Shown here piece by piece: positions 11,843 through 21,363 of a stretch of DNA of 64,000 nt (position 1 is the stretch's first letter; each line of letters starts with the position of its first letter). Source of the stretch: Delphinus delphis (taxonomy: Eukaryota > Chordata > Mammalia > Artiodactyla > Delphinidae); the NCBI RefSeq assembly GCF_949987515.2, contig NC_082703.1, positions 9,200,680-9,264,679 on the forward strand, read 5' to 3'. The notes beneath the pieces were generated by a model. It was not told the origin of the DNA, ran no database searches, and was given only the letters and a program-made list of their open reading frames with translations. Made by a program: the position numbers and the translations under genes.

Positions 11843-12544
11843 TGATTCTGGCATGTAGTAGTAGTTAGAGAAGTAGTTACTGCTTTTTGTTTTGATTAAA
11901 GTACCAGGAGAGTGCTTTCTTAGTTATTGTGAAAGGTCACCAAGCTTCAAACGCAGCCTTTTCCTGGTCGCGGACTTCTACCACGTCAGAAATTTGTGAA
12001 AAGTTAACTCTGTGAAAATTGGGACCTGCCAGAAAAGATAACAACACTTTGAATGGCATTCGTGCCAAATCATGTGCCTTTTCCACTGCGTGTGCAGGCA
12101 AGCACACGCACACACACACAGTTGATTTTTAAGTCCCGAGATTTTGTGAATTGGAGAGAAACACGACGCCCTCCTCCTCACGACAACCTGCAAGAGTAAA
12201 CTCACTCCATGATGCCCGTGGACCCTCCAGAACTATTCTCCCAGCTGCACAGCCAGGTGACCTTTGCTGCCAGTTAGCACTTGGAACGTTCTCCTTTCAG
12301 GAGCACCAGACTGCAGGGTCGTGTGGGAGAGGGGGGCTTTCCATTGCTGTGTCTGTAATCTTATTCCCCACTACGCGATCATGCAAGGCTATAGGGGATT
12401 AATGATTGTACTGAAGGAATGGAGTAATTTGGACGAATTATAACCAAGGGGAAAAATTCAAACTGTTTGCCAACTCTTGTTTTCCCCATGGTTCTGAGAA
12501 AGCACCTGGGAATTTGATCCCTTGCTGGGATGTTCTCCTGAATA
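11843..12544. other. Unassigned non-coding sequence
   Basis: No repeat family or gene is recognised apart from the short (CA)n run near 12104-12120. Confidence 0.45.
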
Positions 12545-12705
12545 CAGTCATCCCTTGGCATCCTCGGAGCATTGACCCCAGGACCCTCGAGGATACCAAA
12601 ACCCACAGATCCTCAAGTCCCTTATATAAAAGGGTGTAGTGCAGCCAGCTCTCCGTATCCGCAGTTTCCATATCCACGGATTCAATCAACCACACCTGCG
12701 GGAAG
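12545..12705 (+). mobile_element. Tigger-group (pogo-type) DNA transposon fragment
   Basis: It begins with the terminal motif cagtcatcccttgg and continues with ccaggaccctcgaggatacc, agatcctcaagtcccttat and later ctccgtatccgcagtttcc plus cacggattcaatcaacc. These are hallmarks of the MER2/Tigger family of extinct cut-and-paste elements. No far terminal repeat is visible, so the copy is truncated. A complete relative lies at 51771-51930. Confidence 0.8.
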
Positions 12706-12869
12706 TTGCTCCCCTCTCTTGAAGTGCGTATCCTTCTTCCAATCTGCATTGTGCAAATTAATACCCATCTTTTGGGAATTCTATCCCTTATCCTGAGGGT
12801 AGTGATGGATTCCCCGGGTTTGGGTTAGTAAGTCAAGGTAATGAACTGGGGGAAGGTTAGGCTTCATGG

Positions 12870-13078
12870 TTTTTTTTTTTTTTTTCGGTACGCGGGCCTC
12901 TCACCGTTGTGGCCTCTCCCGTTGCGGAGCACAGGCTCCGGACGCGCAGGCTCAGCGGTCATGGCTCACGGGCCCAGCCGCTCCGCGGCATGTGGGATCC
13001 TCCCGGACCGGGGCACGAACCCGTGTCCCCTGCATTGGCAGGCGGACTCCCAACCACTGCGCCACCAGGGAAGCCCCA
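12870..13078 (-). mobile_element. CHR SINE (young cetacean type), antisense
   Basis: Poly(T) at 12870-12885 precedes the reverse complement of the CHR unit. Box B on the minus strand is ggttcgtgcccc-like. At the right edge the terminal cagggaagcccc is present twice in tandem (to about 13090), a small duplication of the SINE head. The flanking target duplication is unclear (catggtttt on the left, catgtttt on the right). Confidence 0.95.
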
Positions 13079-13090
13079 GGGAAGCCCCAT

Positions 13091-14290
13091 GTTTTGTCAT
13101 AGCTGGTCACTGACACCTCAAGCCTCAAAGACTAGCTCAGAGGAGGGCGCCGCCCTGTTAAGTGGCTCAGCGTACTCCAGACCTGACACCGAAATGCTGA
13201 GTCTGATCCTTCTTCGAGATCTCTTCACCTGTGTGAGTTATGGGTACACTTGTTTATCCTCCTAATTGTCCAGTGGGTAGCTGTTAAGTGCAAATGCACA
13301 CCAACGTGAACACATTCAATTCCTGGAATAAATACTAGTTATCAGTGAAATAGTAATTATCATAAATATGTATATATGTGTGTATATATAATATATATAT
13401 ATATCTTTTTAACTGTCATATGTTTTCAGGTGCCTCTCAACACAATGGTGTGAATATTTCACAAACTTTGGCACAAGTAATTATCTCCTCCTTCCCAGTG
13501 TTGTCCTTTGAGACCTCTGCACCTTATTTCTCCTAACGATCACTCCTTTGGATACAAAAGACCTGGTCAAAGATGTGAAATTAGTCCCTGATAGGATTAT
13601 ATTAAGTTCTTTGCTGTGGACACTCGTGCACGCCCATTTCCATTTTGAATAGGAGTGGGGAGGACTGATTTATTTATTTTTCAGTTGGAGGGGTATGTAA
13701 AGAAGTAATTTTCCTTCTAGAAATTACATGACCGTTTCTCTCCAGAGTGACTTCTTCTTTATAGACGCTTCCATAAGAAATTGCCTTTTGCGGCTCTAGA
13801 TTAAACTCAACCGGATGCTTAAGCCAAAAACTTTTCCCTTTAAATGTTGTTGGCATGCACGTTGGAATAAGCCGGAGCAAAAAATAAACCAAATAGTCTT
13901 TGCCCCATAATGGCCAAGCTTTTAGTCAAAGACTGAAAGTAATAAAGGGATTTCCTGGCTTCTTCAAAATGGGTCCCACAATATCTAGCCTGGTGCTCAA
14001 ATGCCTTCCAAATCCCCTTTGAGTGCTTTTTAATCTCTACTAACGTGCAGCAGCAAATCAAAGATTATACATCTTCTTCCATTTCCGTTTTTGCCTGGCA
14101 CGTAGCACTAGGCATCCTAGGTCCTATTAGAGTCGGAGCTATTCGAGGGGGACAGGCATCTGAGCAGGCAGTGAGGAGGGTGGGAAAAAACACTTCACCT
14201 AATGCTTATCCTTTAGATGTGACGTCTGCAGTTAACAAGACATATATGCTTGTATCGAGCAAGGAGGAGAATGCTTTCCAATTCAGTTAA
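13091..14290. other. Unassigned sequence with a TA/TG microsatellite
   Basis: A (TA)n/(TG)n tract lies near 13366-13406. The rest has no repeat I can name and no credible coding potential. Confidence 0.5.
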
Positions 14291-15000
14291 ATGTCTGTTT
14301 CCACAACATATATAATTGAATTACATATCTGATTAAATCAGAAAATGGGAAAATCTTTGGATATAGCATCCTGTGCTGCCTACCTTAACATAAGCTGACT
14401 TGCTACCTCACTGCCAGCTTTAATACGGCAATTAGGGCTGGCAAAACTCTATTTGCTTATAGACCTAATTAGAGATCAAGAGAGTGGCTCACTTCTGATA
14501 ATTGCATGGCTGTGGCCCATCTATCAGCCATTGTTAAATTGTTGTTATATTAATGTAAAGCTTATAATCACTGCTGTTCCAAATTGAATAAAATGTTCTT
14601 GCCAATTCTCCAATGCAATTAATTTACATAAAAGCCTCTGGAACCAAAATTAAAATGATATACATCTTTGCAAAGCCTTCAGTTAAAACAAAGCTAAGTA
14701 ATAAGGAACTCATACATCTTGTTCCCTTGCATTTTTATGTTTACTGGAGTTAATGGCCAAACAATCATTAAAATGTGCCTAAAACTAATTAAAACTGTTG
14801 TGCTCATACCTCATTTACTCTGTACTCTAATTTATTATTCAAAGCATTAATATTTTAAGCTCCCTGTTCCAGAGTCCAAGGAGATGCCAGGCAGTGGAAC
14901 AGGAGGTCAGCAGTTCCCCTTCATTCCAGGAATCTGCATATAAATCACATTAATGTCACCAAGGCAATTGATATTGGCTCAGAAGAACTGATGGTGAAGG
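14291..15000. other. Repeat-free AT-rich block, candidate conserved non-coding element
   Basis: This stretch of about 0.7 kb contains no recognisable transposon. It has repeated homeodomain core motifs, including caattag at 14429-14435, ctaattag at 14465-14472, aattaattt at 14618-14626 and ctaattaaa at 14785-14793, with several other ATTA cores between them. This combination is typical of developmental enhancers in gene deserts. Conservation is not testable here, and AT-rich sequence gives such motifs by chance. Confidence 0.35.
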
Positions 15001-15404
15001 TAAACTTGTCTGTTTTGTTCCTTCTGCTTAAATTAAGTAAGTAAAACACAGTCATGCATCATCCAAAGATCTGTACAAGGACTGCAAGCAAGAAATAGTA
15101 CATGATAGATGCCACACTTACATCAACTCCAAAATAGAGAAAAACAAAATTTGTTACATGCTATGTGCACTTCCCCATTAAGAGTAGCAGAGGCAGATAT
15201 ACCAGAGTGGTATTAGGGGTCTTCAGAGTTTCATCATAAATATACAGTTGGTGTGATCGCTTAGAGGAGAGCCAGGTAAGAGAATTCGGTCCGTGTGTCT
15301 GACATTAGAAGTCATATTAATAATGCAATATGCTCTCTGATAATTTTACACTATTAGTTGAGTTATGTTGTTACTCAATTACTAACATCTACGATTTATT
15401 TAGA
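15001..15404. other. Unassigned non-coding sequence
   Basis: AT-rich sequence with no recognisable repeat, RNA gene or exon. Confidence 0.45.
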
Positions 15405-15612
15405 GACTCCTCTGAGGCAGAGTCCCTTAATAATTTATCTAAGTCGATCCACACAACAATACTATTATTTCTGCCATTTTAATGTTTGATGAGGACCCAA
15501 AGCTCAGAAATATTAAGTATCTGGCCCAAGGTCACAACAGTAGATGACAGAGCAAGAAATTAAGCATTTCTGTGTGTTTCTAAAGTCCATGATCTTTCAA
15601 TTAGGCCCTGAT
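15405..15612 (-). repeat. MIR-type SINE, antisense, degraded
   Basis: The plus strand shows the antisense MIR order: a worn attattatccccattttac (ctattatttctgccatttt), then gaggacccaaagctcagaaatattaagtatctggcccaaggtcacaacag, matching the usual gaggctcagagaggttaagtgacttgcccaaggtcacacag. An L2-associated origin is possible because the families share related motifs. Confidence 0.65.
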
Positions 15613-17157
15613 GATCATTCTAAATAATTTTGATTCTTCTGGAGCTAATAGGTAAGTATGTCTTCCTCACACACCTCTTAGATGATTCACCTTCACAGTC
15701 TTTGTTCTTTCTTATTATCTCTTTACCATCATAATGCAGATCTGAAGCTGGCACTTTGGATAAATCGAACAGGAGTAGAAATCTTCCACTACAAAAATAG
15801 CTGATAGGAGCCTCAGCCTGTTAAAAGTGGAATATTTAGTAAATTCCTCATTACCTTGAGTCAAATGGACTGAGTAATATTTCAGACTAACTTAAAGGAA
15901 AAGAAAATACTGGTTATTTTGGCAAGATGGAGGATAAAATGTATATTCTTCTTGAAACCCATTTGGGATTTTTGATCCTTTGACTTTTGGACCAAGGGAC
16001 AGGGTAAATGTGAACAAAAAAAATCCCTCTTAGGGCCTATTTTTGTCATCTGTTAAAAAACAAAACAAAACCGGATGCTGTACAGGAAGTTCAAAACATC
16101 CTTGCAGCTCTATTATCTATGATTTATTTAGAAAGACCTAAATCTGGAGAATGACCATCACTTGGAGCTCTTAAAGTTGAAAAAGAAAAACCATAAATGT
16201 GCTCTGGAGTGTGGTTCAAAAGGCAGTTGGAAATGGAAAATTACTGTACTAATGAGTGGCCATATATTCAATTTTTAAAACTATCTTTAAGAACAGAGTC
16301 ATTTTGTCAAAGAAAAGGTGCCCCTGTGTGTGCGCGCGCACGCACATTCCCGTGGGTGCACACATGTATGAGTGTATAATCCCAAAGTATGGGACAGGTA
16401 TAGCAGAAATAGGTGTGGGGCTAGAGCTGTGGATGTGGAAAGGATCTAGGAATTCCATACTCTGGACTTCCCCCTATATCTCTGCAACAAGAAACTCTGC
16501 AAAACCCCAGGTCTCAGAAGACCACAGCTTAAAAACCACTTCAATAGCAAATTATTCCAATGGGAGACAGGGCGTGGGCTGGGGGAAGTAGGCATCTAAG
16601 GAAATAGAAATACATGAAGCTCCCCGGGGAGCAATCAGTAAGTTTAGGTTATAAAAAAAATGAAAGAAATGAATAGAGTGATTAAAAAGAAATCGAGGAG
16701 AAATAGAGACAAGTGGTATAATACTGTAACAAGGGAGCCAAACAAAGTGCATCAGACTAAAGACAACAAAATTGACTTTATATACGGGGCTCAGAGTGAG
16801 ACTCAAAAGGAAGAACTCACTGCTGCTGGGGGATGGACACTTTGGAGGAATGCTGTGGTTGTTCAGAAGGAGAGAGATTACTTTCAAGTGTGGCAAATCT
16901 GTGATAATCAGAATAAAGCCAAGCACTCTTGGGTAGAAAAGGCACTGAAAAGTAGCCATAGACAATGGAACCTTTTTGAAGAGCTATGAAGAGTTTATGA
17001 GATTTGCCTTTGCAAAGATTTAGGGAAAGGACAAAAGCTGTGCCAGACAGAGGAAAAGGCTGCCAAACCAAAGCATGGAAGAAAAAGAAGATAATGAGTG
17101 TCTGGGAATAGCATACCTATGTCTTTTGGAAGCAAAGACTGAAAAGTAGTGGAAGGT
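15613..17157. other. Unassigned non-coding sequence
   Basis: No repeat is confidently recognised. A short GT/GC alternating run (tgtgtgcgcgcgcacgcaca) sits near 16325-16345. Open frames up to 137 codons occur on both strands but overlap each other and carry no known domain. Confidence 0.45.
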
Positions 17158-18788
17158 CCATTTATTCATTCAGTGGTTAATTACTGAACTATGTGTTCTA
17201 CGTGTTGGGGCTGTTAGTAGAATAGGCAAAACCCTTTGACATCATTCTAGGAGGTGACATATTATGCAAGACACTACACAAGATAAAAATACAGATTATA
17301 GTCAAAATATATAAAAAGAAAAAAGAACTAAAAAATAGAAACATGAAACATTGGGGTGAGAGTTGAATGGGAATCACTGAATGAGAGTTGAATGAGTTGA
17401 ATGAGTTGAATGAGAAAGTGAATTTTGAATCAAAACCTGAAATTGTCACATTGGATGTGTGAGTGAAAAGCAGCATCATTATCAGAGAAAAAAAAGAAAC
17501 CCACCTTTGCCAAGGATCTAAAGAGGGAGCAATCCAGGAAGAGGAGGGTAAGGTGGTTGGACAGTGAGTGAAGGGGAACTTGGTTTGAGATGAGGGGAAC
17601 AAGGTAACCAGGGACCAATTCATGTAAGCTTATGGAAGATAGTAAGTGTATTGATTTTTACCCTGAGACAGTTAAGAAGCCATTGGAGGGTTTTAACCAG
17701 AAGAGGAGTTTGATTCAATCTGTATTTTCAAATGATAAATCTGTCTACTGTGTTGAGAGAAGATAGCAGGAGACAAGAACAGAAACAGGAAGATTAGTTA
17801 GGAGGCTAGACCAATAATCCAAAAGAGAGAAGATGGTGAATGGGCCAAGAAGATGGGGAGGAAGTGGTCAGATTCTGGATATATGTTGAAGGGGAGATGT
17901 GCAAAGGAAAGGTAGCAGATATGACTTCTAGGTTTTTAGCCTTAGCAACTAAAAGAAAGATGAACAAGTGATGTGGGAAGACTGAGAGAGGAATTACTTT
18001 TTGTTTCATGTTGTAAGGTTTTTTGACAGGAAAATACCAGGAAATTAATTTTAAATGTATTAATTTTTTTTCACTTTGAGTTAATTTAATCAATCATTTG
18101 CATCTCTTTTTAAATCTTCCCAGCGACTCACAATTGTCCATATCAAATACTGAAAAAATTAAAGACTCTTTTGTCTGTTTTGCTTCCACTTTTCCATGCA
18201 AGTATTTGTGTGTGTGACATATGTGAGTACACTCACACAATCACATACACACTCACTTATGTCCACACAAACACACACTCAGATGTGCCACAAACACTCC
18301 CATATACCTCCACACACGTGTTCACGTACACACTCCATGTGCTCATACACACACAGGTGTTCACACACTTACACACTCACATATACCCACAAGGACATAT
18401 TAATTTTTATATGAATATGAAACATCAAGTGGAGGTGTTAATTGGGCCGTTAGATATATTACACTGAAGTTTAGGGGAGAGGTCTAAACTTGAGATGTAA
18501 ACACAATATGAATGGCAATGCAAAACCATGAAACTGTATAAAGCCACCTAAGGATTCAGCATAGGTGGAGAAGAAAAGAGGGAAAAGGACTCAGCCCTGG
18601 AGCTCTCCAACAACTAGAAGCTGAAGACATAAAGAAACACCAGTGAAAAAAAAGAGACCAGAAACGTGGAAGAAAAATCAGGATAGTGTAAAAGCCAAGA
18701 GAAGAAGGTGTCCCAAGAAGGAGAAAGTAGTCAACTACATCCATTGCTTTTGAGAGATCGAGTTAAATGAATATTGAAAAAAGACCAT
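17158..18788 (-). repeat. Long L2 LINE copy, antisense, interrupted
   Basis: On the plus strand the reversed L2 3' end appears first (tttattcattcagtggttaa with a worn tgctaggc-type motif). It is followed by cctgagacagttaagaagcc, ttggagggttttaaccagaag, a long match ending in gttaggaggctagaccaataatcc, and aagtggtcagattctggatat. After a microsatellite-rich interruption (about 18040-18425), upstream coding-region motifs follow (ttaggggagaggtctaaact, ccctggagctctccaac). This reaches well into the former reverse-transcriptase region but is fully decayed. Confidence 0.8.
18196..18396. repeat. Imperfect (CA)n-rich tract
   Basis: About 200 bases of interrupted CACA and CACTCA units lie inside the antisense L2. 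The open frames of His, Thr and Ser residues found here are artefacts of the simple repeat. Confidence 0.8.
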
Positions 18789-20704
18789 GGGGAAGATGGC
18801 GGAGTAGAAGGACATGCGCTTACTCGCTCTTGTGAGAGCACCGGAATCACAACTAACTGCTGAACAATCATCAACAGGAAGACACTGGAACTCACCAAAG
18901 AAAGATACCCCACATCCAAAGACAAAGGAGAAGCTGCAATGAGACAGTAGGAGGGTCACAATCACAATAAAATCAAATCCCATAATGGCTGGGTTGGTAA
19001 CTCACAAACTGAAGAGCACTTATATCACAGAAGTTCACCCACTGGAGTGAAGGTTCTGAGCCCCACGTCAGGCTTCCCAACCTGGGGGCCCAGAAATGGG
19101 AGGAGGAATTCCCAGAGAATCAGATTTTGAAGGCTAGTGGGATTTGATTGCAGGACTTTGCCGGGACTGGGGGAAACAGAGACTCCACTCTTGGAGGGCA
19201 CACACAAAGTAGTGAGAGCATGGGACCCAGGGGAAGGAGCAGTAACCCCATAGGAGACTGAACCAGACCTACCTGCTAGTGTTGGATGGTCTCCTGCAGA
19301 GGTGGGGGTGGCTGTGGCTCACTGTGGGGAAAAGGACACTGGCAGCAGAAGTTCTGGGAAGTACTCCTTGGTGTGAGCCCTCCCACAGTCCACCATTAGC
19401 CCCACCAAAGAGCCAGGTAGGCTTCAGTGCTGGGTCACTTCAGGCCAAACAACCAACAGGGAAGGAACCCAGACCCCCCCATCAGCAGACAAGAGGATTA
19501 AAGTTTTACTGAGCCCTGCCCACCAGAGCAACACCAAGCTCTACCCACCACCAGTCCCTCCCATCCTGAAGCTTGCACAAGCCTCTTAGATAGCCTCATC
19601 CATCAGAGGGCAGAGAGCAGAAGCAAAAACTATAATCCTGCAGCCTCTGGAAGGAAAACCACATTCACAGAAAGATAGGCAAGATGAAAAGGCAGAGGAC
19701 TACGTACCAGATGAAGGAACAAGATAAAACCTCAGAAAAAAACCCAAATGAAGTGGAGATAGGCAACCTTCCAGAAAAAGAATTCAGAATAATGAGAGTG
19801 AAGATGATCGAGGACCTCAGAAAAAGCATTGGAGGCAAAGATCGAGAAGATGCAAGAAATGTTTAACAAAGACCTAGAAGAATTAAATTACAAACACCTA
19901 GAAGAATTAAAGAACAAATGAACAGAGATGAACAATACAATAACTGAAATGAAAATTACACTAGAAGGAATCAATAGCAGAATAACTGAGGCAGAAGAAC
20001 GGAAAAGTGACCTGGAAGACAGAATGGTGGAATTCACTGCTGCAGAACAGAATAAAGAAAAAAAAAGGATGAAAAGAAATGAAGACAGCCTAAGAGACCT
20101 CTGGGACAATATTAAACACAACAACATTCTCCTTAAATGGGTCCCAGAAGGAGAAGAGAGAGAGAAAGGACCCGAGAAAATATTTGAAGAGATTATAGTT
20201 GAAAACTTCCCTAACATGGGAAAGGAAATAGCCACCCAAGTCCAGGAAGTGCAGAGAGTCCAAGCAGGATAAACCCAAGGAAAAACACACAAAGACACAT
20301 AGTAATCAAATTGACAAAAATTAAAGACAAACTCTTGAAAGCAATAAGGGAAAAATGACAAATAATATACAAGGGAACTCCCATAAGGTTAACAGCTGAT
20401 TTCTCAGCAGAAACGCTACAAGCCAGAAGGGAGTGGCACGGTATATTTAAAGTGATGAAAGGGAAGAACCTACAACCAAGATTACTCTACCTGGCAAGGA
20501 TCTCATTCAGATTCGATGGAGAAATCAAAAGCTTTACAGACAAGCAAGAGCAAAGAGAATTCAGCACCACCAAACCAGCTCTACAACAAATGCTAACGGA
20601 ACTTCTCTAAGTGGGAAACACAAGAGAAAAAAAGGACCTACAAAAACAAACCCATAAAAATTAAGAAACTGGTCATAGGAACATACATATCAATAATTAC
20701 CTTA
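18789..20704 (+). mobile_element. L1 LINE: 5' UTR, ORF1 and the first codons of ORF2, sense
   Basis: The element starts with the typical L1 5' tip ggggaagatggcggagtag, so its 5' end is intact, unlike most L1 copies. The 5' UTR runs to about 19683, ORF1 remnants to 20610, a short inter-ORF spacer follows, and an ORF2 start lies near 20669 with ATG changed to CTG. After about a dozen ORF2 codons it breaks at a CHR SINE. No 3' UTR or poly(A) for this element is present downstream; instead an inverted ORF2 piece follows. It landed in the antisense L2. Confidence 0.9.
19684..20610 (+). pseudogene. L1 ORF1 remnant (nucleic-acid chaperone), frameshifted
   Basis: L1 ORF1p is a trimeric RNA-binding protein with an N-terminal coiled coil, an RRM domain and a C-terminal domain. 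The N-terminal part reads in one frame (MKRQRTTYQMKEQDKTSEKN). A shift moves to another frame at about 19928-20272, which carries the coiled-coil heptads and the RRM lead-in VPEGEEREKG. A stop closes that frame at 20270-20272. The C-terminal part, with DGEIKSFTDKQ, returns to the first frame and ends at the stop at 20608-20610. At about 309 codons the span is near normal ORF1 length, but frameshifts and internal stops (for example near 20356) make it non-functional. Confidence 0.88.
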
Positions 20705-20914
20705 GGGCTTCCCTGGTGGTGCAGTGGTTGAGAGTCCACCTGCCGATGCAGGGGACACGGGTTCGTGCCCTGGTCCGGGAAGATCCCACATGCCGCGGAG
20801 CGGCTAGGCCCGTGAGCCATGGCCACTGAGCCTGCGCGTTCAGAGCCTGTGCTGGGTGACAGGAGAGGCCACAACAGTGAGAGGCCCGCGTACCGCAAAA
20901 AAAAAAAAAAAAAA
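20705..20914 (+). mobile_element. CHR SINE (young type) at an L1 rearrangement junction
   Basis: The complete unit has box B ggttcgtgccct and an A tail at 20897-20914. Unlike most young copies here, no target duplication is visible: the left flank ends in aataattacctta and the right begins gacttaaatttatc. The left flank is sense L1 ORF2 start and the right is antisense ORF2, so the SINE sits exactly where orientation switches. Confidence 0.95.
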
Positions 20915-21363
20915 GACTTAAATTTATCAAGGCTTGATTTGTGACCCAACATGTGATCCATCCTGGAGAATGTTCTGTGTGCACTTGAGAAGAAAGTGTA
21001 ATCTGCTGTTTTTGGATGAAATGTCCTATAAATATCAATTAAATCTATTTGGTCTATTGTGTCACTTAAAACTTGTGTTTCCTTGTTAATTTTCATTTTG
21101 GATGATCTGTCCGTTGGTGTAAGTGAAGTGTTAAAGTCCCCCACTATTACTGTATTACTGTCGATTTCCTCTTTTATAGCTGTTACCAGTTGCCTTATGT
21201 ATTGATGTGCTCCTATGTTGGGTGCATATATACTTATAATTGTTATATCTTCTTTTTGGATTGATCCCTTGATCATTATATAGTGTCCTTCCTTGTCTCT
21301 TGTAACATTCTTTATTTTAAAGTCTATTTTATCTGATATGAGTATTGTTACTCCAGCTTTCAA
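20915..21363 (-). pseudogene. L1 ORF2 endonuclease-domain fragment, inverted
   Basis: The minus strand reads an open frame of about 150 codons that matches the apurinic-endonuclease-like domain of L1 ORF2p. Visible motifs are IYAPN, the VGDFN metal/catalytic block and SRMDHML (usual SRIDHIL). The domain normally nicks target DNA for target-primed reverse transcription. The first 70 or so residues, including early catalytic positions, are missing, as are the reverse-transcriptase and C-terminal regions. On the plus-strand side it abuts the SINE, whose reading frame is fused artificially to it. Confidence 0.9.

Noticed and set aside
16256..16989. Overlapping open frames of 109-137 codons on both strands
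   Set aside because: No motif, no splice-site pattern and no Kozak-like context; frames on opposite strands overlap, as expected by chance.
18171..18467. His/Thr/Ser-rich open frames
   Set aside because: They are translations of the CA-rich simple repeat.
19888..20361. 157-codon minus-strand open frame
   Set aside because: It is the antisense shadow of the L1 ORF1 remnant, rich in Phe/Ser/Leu because ORF1 is rich in AAA/GAA codons.
20638..21363. 241-codon minus-strand open frame as a gene
   Set aside because: The first 150 codons are a truncated L1 ORF2 endonuclease and the remainder is antisense SINE; the fusion is accidental.
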